NCBI RefSeq assembly: GCF_003259335.1
Contig: NZ_QLLL01000001.1
Location: forward strand, 248,001 to 312,000
Reading direction: 5' to 3'
Length of the DNA: 64,000 nt
Source: Chitinophaga skermanii
Lineage (GTDB): Bacteria > Bacteroidota > Bacteroidia > Chitinophagales > Chitinophagaceae
The notes beneath the pieces were generated by a model that saw only the letters and a program-made list of their open reading frames with translations, was not told the origin of the DNA and made no database searches. A program made the position numbers and the translations under genes. Below, piece by piece: positions 17,796 through 27,656 of the stretch. Position 1 is the first letter of the stretch, and each line of letters starts with the position of its first letter.

Positions 17796-18518
17796 TTATC
17801 CTTTATGTTTTCTTAATTGGGTAAGCGTAGCTTGCATATCCTTGCTTAACGGCGCTTCTATCGTTTGCTTTTCACCTTGCATATTGGTAAAGGTGAGTTT
17901 GAAAGCATGTAGTGCCAAGCGGCTTAATATCGGGCGCTCTTCCTCTACATATTTGCCTAGCTTGAACTTCTTCTTAATAGCCGATAACAAAATAGGTTGT
18001 GCTGTACCGTACATCTCGTCCACTGCAATTGGGTAACCCAACCACTTCATATGTACACGAATTTGGTGCGTACGACCTGTGTGGATTTGTAGCTGTATAA
18101 AGCTGTATATGCCAAATGATTCCAATACCTCGTAATCGGTATGAGAAGCCCTGCCCCTTGGATTAGTTACCATTTTACCGGCTACCACAGGGTGCTCCAT
18201 TATACTTTCTTTAATAGAGCCTTTCTCATTCGGTAATACACCATTCACAATACCGATGTAATACTTCTCTACCTCGCGGCTCTCAAATAACTTGGAAAAA
18301 TACTTGTGCGCTACCTCGTTCTTCGCAAAAATGATCAATCCACTCGTATCCTTATCCAGGCGGTGCACAATAAATATTTGGTCATATTTCTTCTTCAACA
18401 AGCCCGATAAAGATGCCAATTGGTTATCATGACGGTCAGGTATGGTTAACAATCCCGATGGCTTGTTCACCGCAACTATATTGTCATCTTCGAATATAAT
18501 ATGTTCTTCGATTCGCAT
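17796..18518 (-). CDS. RluA-family RNA pseudouridine synthase
   Basis: 240 residues, a compact RluA-type catalytic domain without an S4 domain. The catalytic motif is HRLDKDTSGL with Asp55. Other family motifs: VNKPSGLLTIPD, LQIHTGRTHQIRVHMKWLGYPI, and LSRLALHAFKLTF. It isomerises uridine to pseudouridine in rRNA or tRNA; the absence of an S4 domain resembles RluA/RluE-size enzymes, but the target base cannot be read from the sequence. Terminators lie on both sides, so it is transcribed alone. Confidence 0.88.
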   Translation of the reverse strand: MRIEEHIIFEDDNIVAVNKPSGLLTIPDRHDNQLASLSGLLKKKYDQIFIVHRLDKDTSGLIIFAKNEVAHKYFSKLFESREVEKYYIGIVNGVLPNEKGSIKESIMEHPVVAGKMVTNPRGRASHTDYEVLESFGIYSFIQLQIHTGRTHQIRVHMKWLGYPIAVDEMYGTAQPILLSAIKKKFKLGKYVEEERPILSRLALHAFKLTFTNMQGEKQTIEAPLSKDMQATLTQLRKHKG

Positions 18519-18526
18519 GTTCTATG

Positions 18527-18566
18527 TAAAAGGCTGCAAACCCTTATAATTAAGAGTTTGCAGCCT
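18527..18566 (-). terminator. Terminator of RluB-like gene
   Basis: 11-bp perfect stem AGGCTGCAAAC/GTTTGCAGCCT (18531-18541 and 18556-18566); AAAA to the left gives a short minus-strand U-tract. Confidence 0.8.
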
Positions 18567-18582
18567 ATTTATTTGGTGTAAA

Positions 18583-20142
18583 TTATTTGAAATGTTTCAG
18601 CAAAATCACTTCTTTCTCAGTAAGTAAACGCCATTTACCACGTGGCAAGTTTTTCTTCGTTAAGCCTGCATACATTACGCGGTCGAGTTTTTCTACTTCG
18701 TATCCCAAATGCTCGAATATCCTACGCACAATACGGTTCTTACCACTATGAATCTCAATACCCAGCTGCTTCTTGTCTTTCGGATCTACATAACCCAATG
18801 CATCTACCTGGGTAGGACCATCTTCCAATACCAACCCTTCTACAATCTTTTCTGCATCCGGTTTCAACAACGCCTTATCCAACTCTACGTGGTAGATCTT
18901 CTTGATGTTATTGCTAGGATGTGCCAATTTCTGTGCTAAATCACCATCGTTGGTTAATAACAGTAAACCACTGGTATTACGATCGAGGCGACCAACAGGG
19001 TATACTCGCTGATCAGATGCATCGGTGATAAGTTCCATCACGGTTTTGCGTCCTTCCGGGTCGTCCGTTGTGGTAATGAAACCTTTCGGTTTGTTCAACA
19101 AGATGTACACAAGATTTTTAGAAATCTTGATCTTCTTGTTCGACAATTTCACATCGTCGGCAGGAGAAACCTTATGGGCCGGTTCTGTTATTACCTGGCC
19201 ATTCACAGTTACTTTACCTTCTTTGATGAAATCAACTGCTTTACGGCGTGAACAAAGGCCGCAATGCGCAATATATTTGTTCAACGGCATTTCACCTGGC
19301 ACAGATTCGTGCTGGGCTTCAGACGCGTCGTTTTTTACTTTTCTTTTTTCTTCTTTACGGGCTTGTTTATCGGCAAAACGCTCGTTGGCAGTATCTAAGT
19401 ACTTCTGGCGATTAAAGCCGCTTGGTGTGTCGCGTTCTGGGTTTTTGAATCCTTTGTCGAAGAGTGGTTTTCCGTAGGCCGATTTCTTTACGCGCTTTGC
19501 ACCGTTATCGTCGCTGCCATGGAAAGCGGATTCTTTCTTATTAGAGAATTTCTCTTTGCCAAAATCGAAGTCAGCGGTATCGTCTTTGTCGTACGACTTC
19601 TTAGGTTTTCTATCAGAAGAAAATTCTTTTCTATCTTTTGAATAACCTTCAGATGACCTTTTCTTCGGGAAGTCATCATCTTTTTTGAAACGAGGCTTAT
19701 CGGAGCTGAATTCTTTTCTATCTTTTGAATAACCTTCAGGTGATCTTTTCTTCGAGAAGTCATCATCTTTTTTGAAACGAGGCTTATCGGAAGAGAATCC
19801 TTTTTTATCTTTTGAATAACCTTCAGACGATCTTTTCTTAGAGAAATCATCATCTTTTTTGAAGCGAGGTTTATCTGAAGATGCTTCAAATGTTTTCTTC
19901 TTTTTGAAGTTATCTTCTTTATTGAAGTCGTTATCTTCTTTGTGTTTTTTGAATGGCTGGTCTGCTTTAGAGAAACGTTTCGACTCGTTGAAGTTAGCCG
20001 AGTAATCGCTAAAAGTTTTGTTAGACTTTTCGAATGAAAATTTGTCTGAATTCTTGCCGCCAGCAAACTTACGATTGCTTTCGTTTTTGCTTTCTTTAAA
20101 AGGGCTAAAGCTCTTTTTACCGGCAGGTTTGTTTTGTTTCAT
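18583..20142 (-). CDS. RsuA/RluB-family pseudouridine synthase with long repeated charged N-terminus
   Basis: 519 residues. The C-terminal 235 form a standard enzyme: S4 RNA-binding domain (about 285-330, LNKYIAHCGLCSRRKAVDFI) and catalytic domain with GRLDRNTSGLL (Asp387). The first 280 residues are Lys/Asp/Ser/Phe-rich and look disordered. They include three consecutive copies of a 29-residue unit (88-116, 117-145, 146-174; core DKPRFKKDDDF and EGYSKD). The enzyme probably modifies 23S rRNA near 2605 like RluB, by family. The tail may add RNA binding or condensation; that is inference. Confidence 0.88.
   Translation of the reverse strand: MKQNKPAGKKSFSPFKESKNESNRKFAGGKNSDKFSFEKSNKTFSDYSANFNESKRFSKADQPFKKHKEDNDFNKEDNFKKKKTFEASSDKPRFKKDDDFSKKRSSEGYSKDKKGFSSDKPRFKKDDDFSKKRSPEGYSKDRKEFSSDKPRFKKDDDFPKKRSSEGYSKDRKEFSSDRKPKKSYDKDDTADFDFGKEKFSNKKESAFHGSDDNGAKRVKKSAYGKPLFDKGFKNPERDTPSGFNRQKYLDTANERFADKQARKEEKRKVKNDASEAQHESVPGEMPLNKYIAHCGLCSRRKAVDFIKEGKVTVNGQVITEPAHKVSPADDVKLSNKKIKISKNLVYILLNKPKGFITTTDDPEGRKTVMELITDASDQRVYPVGRLDRNTSGLLLLTNDGDLAQKLAHPSNNIKKIYHVELDKALLKPDAEKIVEGLVLEDGPTQVDALGYVDPKDKKQLGIEIHSGKNRIVRRIFEHLGYEVEKLDRVMYAGLTKKNLPRGKWRLLTEKEVILLKHFK
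19621..19881 (-). repeat. Three 87-bp tandem repeats inside the pseudouridine synthase gene
   Basis: Three in-frame copies of an 87-bp (29-codon) unit. Protein copies differ at only a few positions (S/P, K/R, G/E). The high DNA similarity suggests recent duplication or ongoing homogenisation and a locus able to change copy number. Confidence 0.85.
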
Positions 20143-20176
20143 GTATTGAATTTATATTTGCTGCATTCCTGCAGTA

Positions 20177-21259
20177 TTAAATAGTTGAGGATGCTGCAGC
20201 TTCAGCGATTTCGTTCGCTTTTTGTTTGTTTGCCAGCTGCCCGCAAGCGGCATCAATATCTTTACCCCTACTTCTTCTTACACGTGCATTCACTTTGTTT
20301 TTAGCAAGGTATGCAAGGAAAGCATCGGTGGTTTCAGAATCCGGTTTGCGGAATACAACATTATCAATCGGGTTGTACTCGATCACATTCACCAAATCTA
20401 CCGGCACTTGGCGGTAAATCTTAATCAATTCGTCTGCGTCTTGCAACGAATCGTTGAAGTTTTGGAAAAGGATATATTCGAAGGAAATTTCGTTGCCTGT
20501 TTGCTTGTAGAAATAATTCAATGCATCGATCAACTCTTTCAAGCTATTGCTATCGTTAATCGGCATAATTTGACTACGTTTTTTATCGTTCGCCGCGTGT
20601 AATGAAAGCGCTAAGTTGAAGCGAACTTTATCGTCGCCCAATTTGCGAATCATCTTCGCCACACCGGCAGTAGATACCGTAATTCTTTTAGGACTCATAC
20701 CTAGGCCATCTGGTGCCGTAATTCTTTCGATGGATTTCAATACGTTGCTGTAGTTCAACAACGGTTCACCCATACCCATATACACGATATTCGTGAGCTT
20801 TTTGCCAGATTGTGCCAATGCTTGTTGATTGAGCAGTGCTACTTCATCATAGATTTCGTCGTAATCCAAATTACGCTTACGCTCCATGTAACCGGTTGCA
20901 CAAAACTTGCAGCTTAAACTACAACCCACTTGGCTGGAAACACAAGCCGTTTGACGTGTATCTGTTGGGATTAATACCCCTTCCACGATGTTGCCATCGG
21001 CCAAACGGAAGCTGTTCTTAATGGTGCCGTCGTTGCTCTGTTGGGTAGTACCCACCTGCACTGCCGGCAACACAAAGTGCTCCTCCAAGTAAGTACGTAA
21101 CTGCTTCGAAAGGTTTGTCATTGCCTCGAAGCTCGTTGCATGGCGCGTCCATAGCCATTCGTACACTTGCTTTGCACGGAATGCTTTCTCGCCATTTTTC
21201 ACGAAAAAATCTTGTAACTCGGTTAGGCTCAAATGCCTAATGTTTTTCTTACTGCTCAT
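20177..21259 (-). CDS. rlmN: Dual-specificity rRNA/tRNA adenine-C2 methyltransferase
   Basis: 360 residues, normal for RlmN. The radical-SAM cluster motif CSLSCKFC is at C113, C117 and C120. GMGEPLLNYSNV and the MSPKRITVSTAGV segment are typical. The cysteines used in the methyl-transfer cycle appear near the C-terminus (DIDAACGQL). It methylates A2503 of 23S rRNA and A37 of some tRNAs. Located 34 nt upstream (in transcription) of the RluB-like gene, so the two RNA-modification genes are probably co-transcribed. Confidence 0.95.
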   Translation of the reverse strand: MSSKKNIRHLSLTELQDFFVKNGEKAFRAKQVYEWLWTRHATSFEAMTNLSKQLRTYLEEHFVLPAVQVGTTQQSNDGTIKNSFRLADGNIVEGVLIPTDTRQTACVSSQVGCSLSCKFCATGYMERKRNLDYDEIYDEVALLNQQALAQSGKKLTNIVYMGMGEPLLNYSNVLKSIERITAPDGLGMSPKRITVSTAGVAKMIRKLGDDKVRFNLALSLHAANDKKRSQIMPINDSNSLKELIDALNYFYKQTGNEISFEYILFQNFNDSLQDADELIKIYRQVPVDLVNVIEYNPIDNVVFRKPDSETTDAFLAYLAKNKVNARVRRSRGKDIDAACGQLANKQKANEIAEAAASSTI

Positions 21260-21266
21260 TTCGCTG

Positions 21267-21274
21267 CAAAGGTA
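21267..21274 (-). promoter_or_regulatory. TAnnTTTG promoter element, rlmN
   Basis: Minus-strand TACCTTTG (21274 to 21267) ends 7 nt before the rlmN ATG at 21259. Confidence 0.6.
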
Positions 21275-21330
21275 ACGAAAAGTACGCGGATGCTTACTTT
21301 TTGTCTAAATTCCCTATTTTCGATATCCTT

Positions 21331-22530
21331 ATGCAAACAGCTTACATTGTTGACGCCGTGAGAACGCCCATAGGGCGCTATGGTGGGGCTTTAAGCAGCG
21401 TTCGCCCCGACGATCTTCTTACCGTTGTCGTAAAAGCGCTACTCGACCGAAATCCAAGCATTGATGTCCACGCCATCGAAGACATTATTGCAGGTGCTAC
21501 CAACCAGGCCGGGGAAGATAACCGCGATGTGGCTCGTATGGCCGCTTTACTCGCTGGTTTACCCGTAACTGTAGCCGGTAATACGGTTAATAGGCTCTGT
21601 GCCTCAGGCCTACAGGCTATTATGGACGCCGCCCGTGCTGTAATGTGCAACGAAGGCGATGTGTACATTGCTGGGGGCGTAGAAAGCATGACAAGAGCGC
21701 CTTTTGTAATGCCTAAAAGCGACGGAGCTTTCTCCCGTAAAACGGAAATCTACGATTCTACCATCGGTTGGCGCTTTACGAATAAGAAATTGGCAGATAT
21801 GTACTACCCGTATTCTATGGGTGAAACTGCCGAAAACGTAGCCCGCCAATGGAACATCAGCCGCGAGGATCAAGATCGCTTCGCCTTCGAAAGCCAAGTA
21901 AAATACAAGCAAGCCTTATTGGCAGGTAAATGGACCGCGGAAATTGCCCCGGTAGCCATCACCCCTAATAAAGAAGAGCAAGTTATTTTCTCGGTCGACG
22001 AACACCCCCGCGAAACCACTTTAGAGAAACTCGCCGGTTTAAAACCCGCTTTCGCCAAAGATGGTAGCGTAACGGCAGGCAACTCATCGGGTATAAACGA
22101 CGGTGCATCCGCAGTATTAATCGTTTCCGAAGCTGCATTAAAACGCTTCAACCTAACACCCATGGCGCGTATTGTTAGTATGGCAGTGGCAGGTGTTGAC
22201 CCTTCTATTATGGGAGTAGGACCTGTACCAGCTACACAAAAAGCGATGCAAAGAGCAGGTATTACACCGAAGGATTTGAGTTTGATTGAATTAAACGAAG
22301 CCTTTGCTGCACAAGCCTTAGCATGTTTGCGCGACTTGAAATTAGACCCCAGCATCATCAACCCTAATGGAGGTTCCATTGCTATCGGTCATCCTTTAGG
22401 TTGTAGTGGTGCAAGAATTACCACTACCTTACTGCACGAAATGCAAAGAAGGGAAAACATGAAATACGGCTTAGCCACCATGTGTGTAGGGGTTGGACAA
22501 GGTGCCGCCATCATTTACGAGAAACTCTAA
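21331..22530 (+). CDS. Thiolase (acetyl-CoA C-acyltransferase)
   Basis: 399 residues from MQTAYIVDAVRTPIGRYGG; a TTG ten codons earlier also opens the frame. The nucleophilic cysteine is in NRLCASGLQA, the second-half motifs are GGSIAIGHPLGCSG (catalytic His and Cys) and MCVGVGQGAAII. This is a degradative type thiolase of the FadA/PcaF kind that cleaves 3-ketoacyl-CoA with CoA. Without neighbouring beta-oxidation genes the chain-length preference is unknown. A TATTTTCG element (21315-21322) precedes the start. Confidence 0.92.
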   Translation: MQTAYIVDAVRTPIGRYGGALSSVRPDDLLTVVVKALLDRNPSIDVHAIEDIIAGATNQAGEDNRDVARMAALLAGLPVTVAGNTVNRLCASGLQAIMDAARAVMCNEGDVYIAGGVESMTRAPFVMPKSDGAFSRKTEIYDSTIGWRFTNKKLADMYYPYSMGETAENVARQWNISREDQDRFAFESQVKYKQALLAGKWTAEIAPVAITPNKEEQVIFSVDEHPRETTLEKLAGLKPAFAKDGSVTAGNSSGINDGASAVLIVSEAALKRFNLTPMARIVSMAVAGVDPSIMGVGPVPATQKAMQRAGITPKDLSLIELNEAFAAQALACLRDLKLDPSIINPNGGSIAIGHPLGCSGARITTTLLHEMQRRENMKYGLATMCVGVGQGAAIIYEKL

Positions 22531-22554
22531 TTCACCAAAACAAGAAAAATTTTG

Positions 22555-22592
22555 CAGCAGGCATCCATTCCAACGATGCCTGCTGTACTTTT
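22555..22592 (+). terminator. Terminator of thiolase gene
   Basis: 10-bp stem CAGCAGGCAT/ATGCCTGCTG (22555-22564 and 22576-22585) followed by TACTTTTA. Confidence 0.7.
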
Positions 22593-22610
22593 ATGGGAAG
22601 AATTGAACCT

Positions 22611-23531
22611 ATGTCCGACAGCTCCATTCCAAGATCTCGTTTCATTTTAGGCTTTAGCATGGCACTTTTTGGTGCTATTTGTTTCTCCGCCAAAGCCATT
22701 TTTGCTAAGCTTGCTTATCGCCACGAACCAATTGATGCCATATCTGTACTCGCTTTGCGCATGATCTTTTCAATCCCTTTTTACCTCGTAACGGCTATAT
22801 GGCTATATAGCAGGCCGGGTAACCAGCGACTTACTGCCAAGCAATGGGGTTATATATTGGTGTTGGGATTTATGGGTTATTACTTAAGTAGTATCCTGGA
22901 TTTCATGGGTTTACAATACATTTCTGCCGGCTTGGAACGGTTAATTCTCTTCCTCTACCCTACTTTTTCCTTACTCATGGCAGCCGTTTTCTTCAAGAAG
23001 AAAATCACAAAGCTGCAATGGAGCGCGTTAGGTCTCGCATATATCGGTATGCTGATTGCCTTTTATGGTGATATTCAAACACAAGCCATTAGCCGCGAAC
23101 TCATTATAGGCTCGTTACTTGTATTGGGCTGCGCTATAACATATGCATTTTACATTGTAGGAGGCGGCGAGGTAATACCCCAAGTTGGTTCCATGAAGTT
23201 TACTGCTTATGCATTGACTTTCAGTTCAATAGGCGTATTTGCACACTATATGCTAAAACATGGCATACATTTTCCCCAAGCCACTACACACGTTTATTGG
23301 TTATGTGCCATGATGGCCATTATATCAACAGTAATCCCCACTTTCTTAATGTCGGAAGGTATTCGAATGATTGGAGCAGGTAATACAGCTATTATTACAA
23401 GTGTAGGCCCAGTAGCCACTATCGCTATGGCGTATTTTTTCTTGGGAGAAGAAGTGAATGTACCACAGGTATTCGGTACTATCCTAGTGTTGGCAGGCGT
23501 GGTGTTAATCGGTAAAAAGGGGAAAGCCTAG
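22611..23531 (+). CDS. DMT/EamA family transporter
   Basis: 306 residues starting MSDSSIPRSRFILGF; ATG 22593 would add six residues. About ten transmembrane helices form two EamA repeats, the first at about 15-145 (FSAKAIFAKLAYRHEPI... YYLSSILDFMGLQYISAGLERLILFLYPT) and the second at about 165-300 (ending FFLGEEVNVPQVFGTILVLAGVVLI). Family members export amino acids, metabolites or drugs through the inner membrane; the substrate cannot be told. It converges on the ECF sigma gene across a repeat-filled spacer. Confidence 0.88.
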   Translation: MSDSSIPRSRFILGFSMALFGAICFSAKAIFAKLAYRHEPIDAISVLALRMIFSIPFYLVTAIWLYSRPGNQRLTAKQWGYILVLGFMGYYLSSILDFMGLQYISAGLERLILFLYPTFSLLMAAVFFKKKITKLQWSALGLAYIGMLIAFYGDIQTQAISRELIIGSLLVLGCAITYAFYIVGGGEVIPQVGSMKFTAYALTFSSIGVFAHYMLKHGIHFPQATTHVYWLCAMMAIISTVIPTFLMSEGIRMIGAGNTAIITSVGPVATIAMAYFFLGEEVNVPQVFGTILVLAGVVLIGKKGKA

Positions 23532-23645
23532 TCTAATGCTTCGGAAATAAAGGTGTTTTATTATTGCTCATCGTTTCTTGCCTATATAGAGATATATCCA
23601 TCCCATATTGTTCTAAGTAATTGTAAAGTACCTAGCAAGTAGGTT

Positions 23646-23725
23646 CCATGTGCTTTCCATGTAAATTCTTAGTAGTTTCCATGTAATCCCCATGTAACTT
23701 CCATGTAAATCCATGTAAACACATT
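23646..23725. repeat. 11-nt-period CCATGTA repeat array (spacer 2)
   Basis: CCATG at 23646, 23657, 23679, 23690, 23701 and 23711: steps of 11, 22, 11, 11 and 10. The unit is the same as in the array at 0.95 kb, nearly 23 kb away. The host spacer (23532-23985) lies between converging genes; the remainder (23730-23925) shows no gene or clear structure until the sigma-factor terminator. Confidence 0.85.
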
Positions 23726-23921
23726 GGTAATCTATAGTATTAGATATATAAGTGCCTTATCATTTACTATGAGTTCATCGGTAGTTCCTATATGAAGGGT
23801 AGGTACTCAGCTTGGGATTCCCTAAAAGGGATAAAGAATTCCTATTGGGAAGATGTGTAGATGAATAAGTGGGATATTATGCTTGGGTGTAAAAGGGACA
23901 CTTGTTAGGTAGGAGTGCAAA

Positions 23922-23965
23922 ACAAATAAACGAGCGGTCGTTCAAAATTAGCCCGGCCGCCCGTT
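23922..23965 (-). terminator. Probable terminator of ECF sigma gene
   Basis: Imperfect 11-bp stem AACGAGCGGTC with GGCCGCCCGTT (23929-23939 and 23955-23965; one mismatch, one wobble). A-rich on the left for the minus strand. Confidence 0.6.
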
Positions 23966-23985
23966 GATGGCAAGCAAAATGGGTA

Positions 23986-24567
23986 TTACAAACAAATATG
24001 TTTCTCGGTCATCATTTTACGCAGGTTGATTAAACCATAGCGCATACGACCCAAGGCTGTATTAATACTTACTTTCGTAAGATCGGCAATCTCTTTAAAG
24101 CTTAAATCTGCATAATGGCGCAAGATGATTACCTCGCGTTGCTCTTCCGGTAATAAGTCGAGCATTTTACGAACACTATCATAGCTCTGGCGTTGGATCA
24201 TCTGGTCCTCGGCGCTCTTCTCGCTGAAATTCAGTACGTTAAAGATGTCTTTATCGTCGCTAGTTTTAACAATAGGTGTTCGCTTTATCTTTCTGAAATG
24301 ATCCACGCATAAGTTATGAGCAATGCGCATTGCCCAAGGAAGGAAGCGACCTTTCTCCGTATACCTGTCGGCACGGATCGTGTCTATTACTTTAATAAAG
24401 GTGTCTTGAAAAATATCTTCAGCAAGAAAAGTATCCTTTACTAATAGTACAATTGAAGTAAATAATTTATCCTTATGGCGGAATACCAACTCTTCTAATG
24501 CAGATGCATGGCCCATCTTGAAGAGGGAAATTAATTCTTCGTCGTTAAGTTTGTTAATTACTTGCAT
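23986..24567 (-). CDS. ECF-type RNA polymerase sigma factor
   Basis: 193 residues from MQVINKLNDEELISLFKMGH; twelve upstream in-frame codons are not needed. Region 2 includes LAEDIFQDTFIKVIDTIR and FLPWAMRIAHNLCVDHFRK; region 4 reads LPEEQREVIILRHYADLSFKEIADLTKVSINTALGRMRYGLINLR, a helix-turn-helix for the -35 site. No anti-sigma factor or SusC/D pair is adjacent, so it is not a typical sugar-uptake ECF and the trigger is unknown. Divergent from the first uvrA. Confidence 0.92.
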   Translation of the reverse strand: MQVINKLNDEELISLFKMGHASALEELVFRHKDKLFTSIVLLVKDTFLAEDIFQDTFIKVIDTIRADRYTEKGRFLPWAMRIAHNLCVDHFRKIKRTPIVKTSDDKDIFNVLNFSEKSAEDQMIQRQSYDSVRKMLDLLPEEQREVIILRHYADLSFKEIADLTKVSINTALGRMRYGLINLRKMMTEKHICL

Positions 24568-24752
24568 AAACTTTCTACCAATACAGGTGAGTAAATAAAT
24601 CAATAATCAGATAGCAGATTATTTAATAGAGTAGAGTTTATGCGATAGCGTGTAAATTAGGGTGATAGAATTATTTAATACTGGTTATTGCAAATATAAT
24701 AGAATAGTTCAATAAAACAACGGGGACTCATATATTTTATAGGGTATTTTTC

Positions 24753-24766
24753 TAAATCATGATTTA
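24753..24766. promoter_or_regulatory. 14-bp perfect palindrome, possible operator
   Basis: TAAATCATGATTTA in the divergent spacer between the ECF sigma gene and uvrA paralogue, 56 bp upstream of the latter's -7 element. It could bind a dimeric regulator; AT-rich palindromes also arise by chance. Confidence 0.3.
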
Positions 24767-24821
24767 ACATTTTCCTTCCCCATTTTTGCACTTCCTAAAA
24801 TTTTTAGCAAGCATTTTTCAG

Positions 24822-24829
24822 TACATTTG
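24822..24829 (+). promoter_or_regulatory. TAnnTTTG promoter element, uvrA paralogue
   Basis: TACATTTG ends 4 nt before the ATG at 24834. Confidence 0.6.
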
Positions 24830-24833
24830 TATT

Positions 24834-27656
24834 ATGCGCACAAAAGATACAACTGCGAAAAAAAAGGATGCTGTGAATGAAGTGAGCACACAGGATCAGA
24901 TTTATATAAAAGGCGCGCGGGTACACAATTTGAAGAATGTGAATGTAAGTATCCCCCGCGAGAAATTGGTAGTGGTTACAGGTGTTTCAGGTTCGGGAAA
25001 ATCGTCGTTGACAATGGATACGTTATACGCCGAAGGTCAACGCCGCTATGCCGAAAGTTTAAGCGCTTACGCCCGCCAGTTTTTGATGAGAATGAACAAA
25101 CCCGACGTTGATTACATCAAAGGTATTTGCCCGGCCATCGCCATCGAGCAAAAAGTGATCACCCGTACTCCTCGCTCAACTGTAGGGTCGATGACAGAAA
25201 TCTACGATTATTTACGCCTACTATTTGCCCGTGCAGGCCGCACCTATTCCCCCGTTTCCGGTAAGGAAGTGAAAAAGGATGAAGTGGCCGACGTGGTAGA
25301 TTATATCCAAAAAATGCCACACGGCAGCAAGGTGCAAATTATTGTACCCTTCCGTCAACACGCTAAACGCGATGCAAAAGAAGAGCTGAATATTTTACTA
25401 CAAAAGGGTTTCAGCCGTTTATTTGCAAAGGATGACGAGGGTGTTGGTAAAATGTTGCGGATCGAAGATTTGGTAGAAGAAAAGAAACCCAAATTGCCGA
25501 AAGCCACCTTCGTGCTCGTAGATCGTATCGTTACTAAAGATTTCGAAGAAGATGATATCCATCGTATCGCCGATTCTATTCAAACCGCTTTCTACGAAAG
25601 TGAAGGTGAATGTATCCTTGAGATCGACAGCAAAGAAGAAAAACGCTTCTCCAATAAGTTCGAACTCGATGGCATGCTTTTCGAAGAACCCGTTCCCAAC
25701 TTATTCTCCTTCAACAATCCCTTCGGTGCCTGCCCTACCTGCGAAGGTTTCGGTCAAGTATTAGGGATCGACGAGGACTTGGTAATTCCCGATAAGCGCC
25801 TCAGCTTATTCGAGAATGCCATTGCACCTTGGCGCGGCGAAAAAATGAGCGAATGGAAAGAGGCTTTCATCCGCGCAGCAAAGAAATTCAATTTCCCAAT
25901 ACACAAGCCCGTTGGCGATTTAACCGACGAGCAATACAGCATTCTCTGGAAAGGAAACGAGTATGCTGAAGGCTTGAACGACTTCTTCAAAATGGTAGAA
26001 CAAAACTTGTACAAAGTGCACTACCGCGTAATGTTGTCGAGATATAGAGGAAGAACTACCTGCCCAACCTGCCACGGTGGCCGTTTACGACCCGAAGCTT
26101 TGTACGTAAAAGTAGGTGGTAAGAATATAGCAGAATTAGTGGATATGCCCATCGAAAAACTGAAAGTTTGGTTCGATGGCATGGAGTTGAACGAATACCA
26201 ACAACAAGTAGCTAAACGTATTTTAATAGAAGTCAATCACCGCATCAAAACTTTGCTCGACGTAGGTTTGGGGTATTTAACCCTCAACCGCGTAGCCAAT
26301 ACTTTATCGGGCGGTGAAAGTCAACGTATACAGCTTACCCGTACCCTTGGCAGTAACCTTACCAACTCGTTGTATATTCTCGACGAACCCAGTATAGGCT
26401 TGCATGCCCGGGATACCCATCGACTCATTGGTGTGTTGAAAGAACTACGCAACCTCGGTAATACCGTGGTAGTCGTAGAGCACGATGAACTAATGATGGA
26501 GGAAGCCGATTACATTATCGATATGGGCCCACTAGCCAGCCATCTTGGTGGTGAAGTGATTTTCGAGGGAACATACCCGGAAATCTTAAAAGATCCGAAA
26601 AGCCTTACCGGTAACTATTTGAACGGCACCATGCGTATCGACCCGCCAAAGGTTACGCGCAAATGGAAGAAGTCGATTAAAGTAGAAGGTGCTAGGCAGC
26701 ATAACTTAAAAAATATTGATGTTGAATTCCCATTAGGCATTTTCACCGTGGTAAGCGGTGTGAGCGGATCGGGTAAAACCACGCTGGTAAAGCAAATCCT
26801 TTACCCAGCGTTGATGAAAATAAAAGGAGAGTTCACAGAACGTGTTGGCCGTCATAAAGCCATCACAGGCAATATCGACGATATTACACAGGTAGAGATG
26901 GTCGACCAAAACCCAATCGGTAAATCATCCCGTTCCAACCCTGTTACCTACATCAAAGCATACGATGAAATCCGCGACCTGTTTTCAAAACAACCACTCA
27001 GTAAAATGCGCGGCTTCCAACCCAAACACTTCTCGTTTAACGTAGAAGGTGGTCGTTGCGACTCCTGTAAAGGGGAAGGTGAAGTAATTGTAGAAATGCA
27101 ATTCTTGGCCGATGTGCACTTAACCTGCGAAACTTGCGGTGGCAAGCGCTTCAAAGAAGAAGTATTGGAAGTAACCTATAAAGGCAAAAACATATACGAT
27201 ATATTGGAACTGGGTGTAGACGAAGCTTTGGAGTTCTTTAAAGACGAAAAAGATGTGTGTAACAAAATTAGGCCATTAAGCGACGTGGGATTAGGTTACG
27301 TAAAACTTGGCCAATCGTCCGATACCCTTTCTGGTGGTGAGGCGCAACGTGTAAAACTAGCTTCCTTCCTAGGAAAAGGAAAGGCTCAAGGCCACATCCT
27401 CTTTATCTTCGATGAACCCACAACGGGTCTACATTTCCATGATATCAAGAAGTTGCTGGCATCCTTTAATGCGCTGATCGAACAAGGGCATACCATCCTT
27501 GTGATCGAGCATAACATGGATGTGATTAAAAGTGCCGATTGGTTGATTGATTTGGGACCAGAAGGCGGTGAAGGCGGCGGTAATTTACTGTACGAGGGCA
27601 TACCTTCGGGCTTATCGAAAGTAAAAGAGAGTTATACCGGACAATTCTTGAAATAA
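24834..27656 (+). CDS. UvrA-family excinuclease ATPase, divergent paralogue
   Basis: 940 residues from [12 protein letters not shown]. Two ABC ATPase modules: Walker [10 protein letters not shown] near residue 50 and GVSGSGKTT in the second half, signatures [11 protein letters not shown] and [11 protein letters not shown], Walker [10 protein letters not shown] and DEPTTGLHF. The second zinc module ([13 protein letters not shown] and CETCGGKRF) is intact, whereas only the second CxxC (ACPTC) of the first zinc finger remains. Compared with the gene at 50.5 kb it is further from E. coli UvrA ([31 protein letters not shown]). It may be an accessory damage sensor like UvrA2, but the region expected to bind UvrB is present. 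Role inferred. Confidence 0.9.
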   Translation: MRTKDTTAKKKDAVNEVSTQDQIYIKGARVHNLKNVNVSIPREKLVVVTGVSGSGKSSLTMDTLYAEGQRRYAESLSAYARQFLMRMNKPDVDYIKGICPAIAIEQKVITRTPRSTVGSMTEIYDYLRLLFARAGRTYSPVSGKEVKKDEVADVVDYIQKMPHGSKVQIIVPFRQHAKRDAKEELNILLQKGFSRLFAKDDEGVGKMLRIEDLVEEKKPKLPKATFVLVDRIVTKDFEEDDIHRIADSIQTAFYESEGECILEIDSKEEKRFSNKFELDGMLFEEPVPNLFSFNNPFGACPTCEGFGQVLGIDEDLVIPDKRLSLFENAIAPWRGEKMSEWKEAFIRAAKKFNFPIHKPVGDLTDEQYSILWKGNEYAEGLNDFFKMVEQNLYKVHYRVMLSRYRGRTTCPTCHGGRLRPEALYVKVGGKNIAELVDMPIEKLKVWFDGMELNEYQQQVAKRILIEVNHRIKTLLDVGLGYLTLNRVANTLSGGESQRIQLTRTLGSNLTNSLYILDEPSIGLHARDTHRLIGVLKELRNLGNTVVVVEHDELMMEEADYIIDMGPLASHLGGEVIFEGTYPEILKDPKSLTGNYLNGTMRIDPPKVTRKWKKSIKVEGARQHNLKNIDVEFPLGIFTVVSGVSGSGKTTLVKQILYPALMKIKGEFTERVGRHKAITGNIDDITQVEMVDQNPIGKSSRSNPVTYIKAYDEIRDLFSKQPLSKMRGFQPKHFSFNVEGGRCDSCKGEGEVIVEMQFLADVHLTCETCGGKRFKEEVLEVTYKGKNIYDILELGVDEALEFFKDEKDVCNKIRPLSDVGLGYVKLGQSSDTLSGGEAQRVKLASFLGKGKAQGHILFIFDEPTTGLHFHDIKKLLASFNALIEQGHTILVIEHNMDVIKSADWLIDLGPEGGEGGGNLLYEGIPSGLSKVKESYTGQFLK

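Noticed and set aside
19488..20066. 192-codon frame in another register of the pseudouridine synthase gene
   Set aside because: It overlaps the repeated Lys/Asp-rich tail; the repeats keep all frames open. The annotated frame continues into the S4 and catalytic domains.
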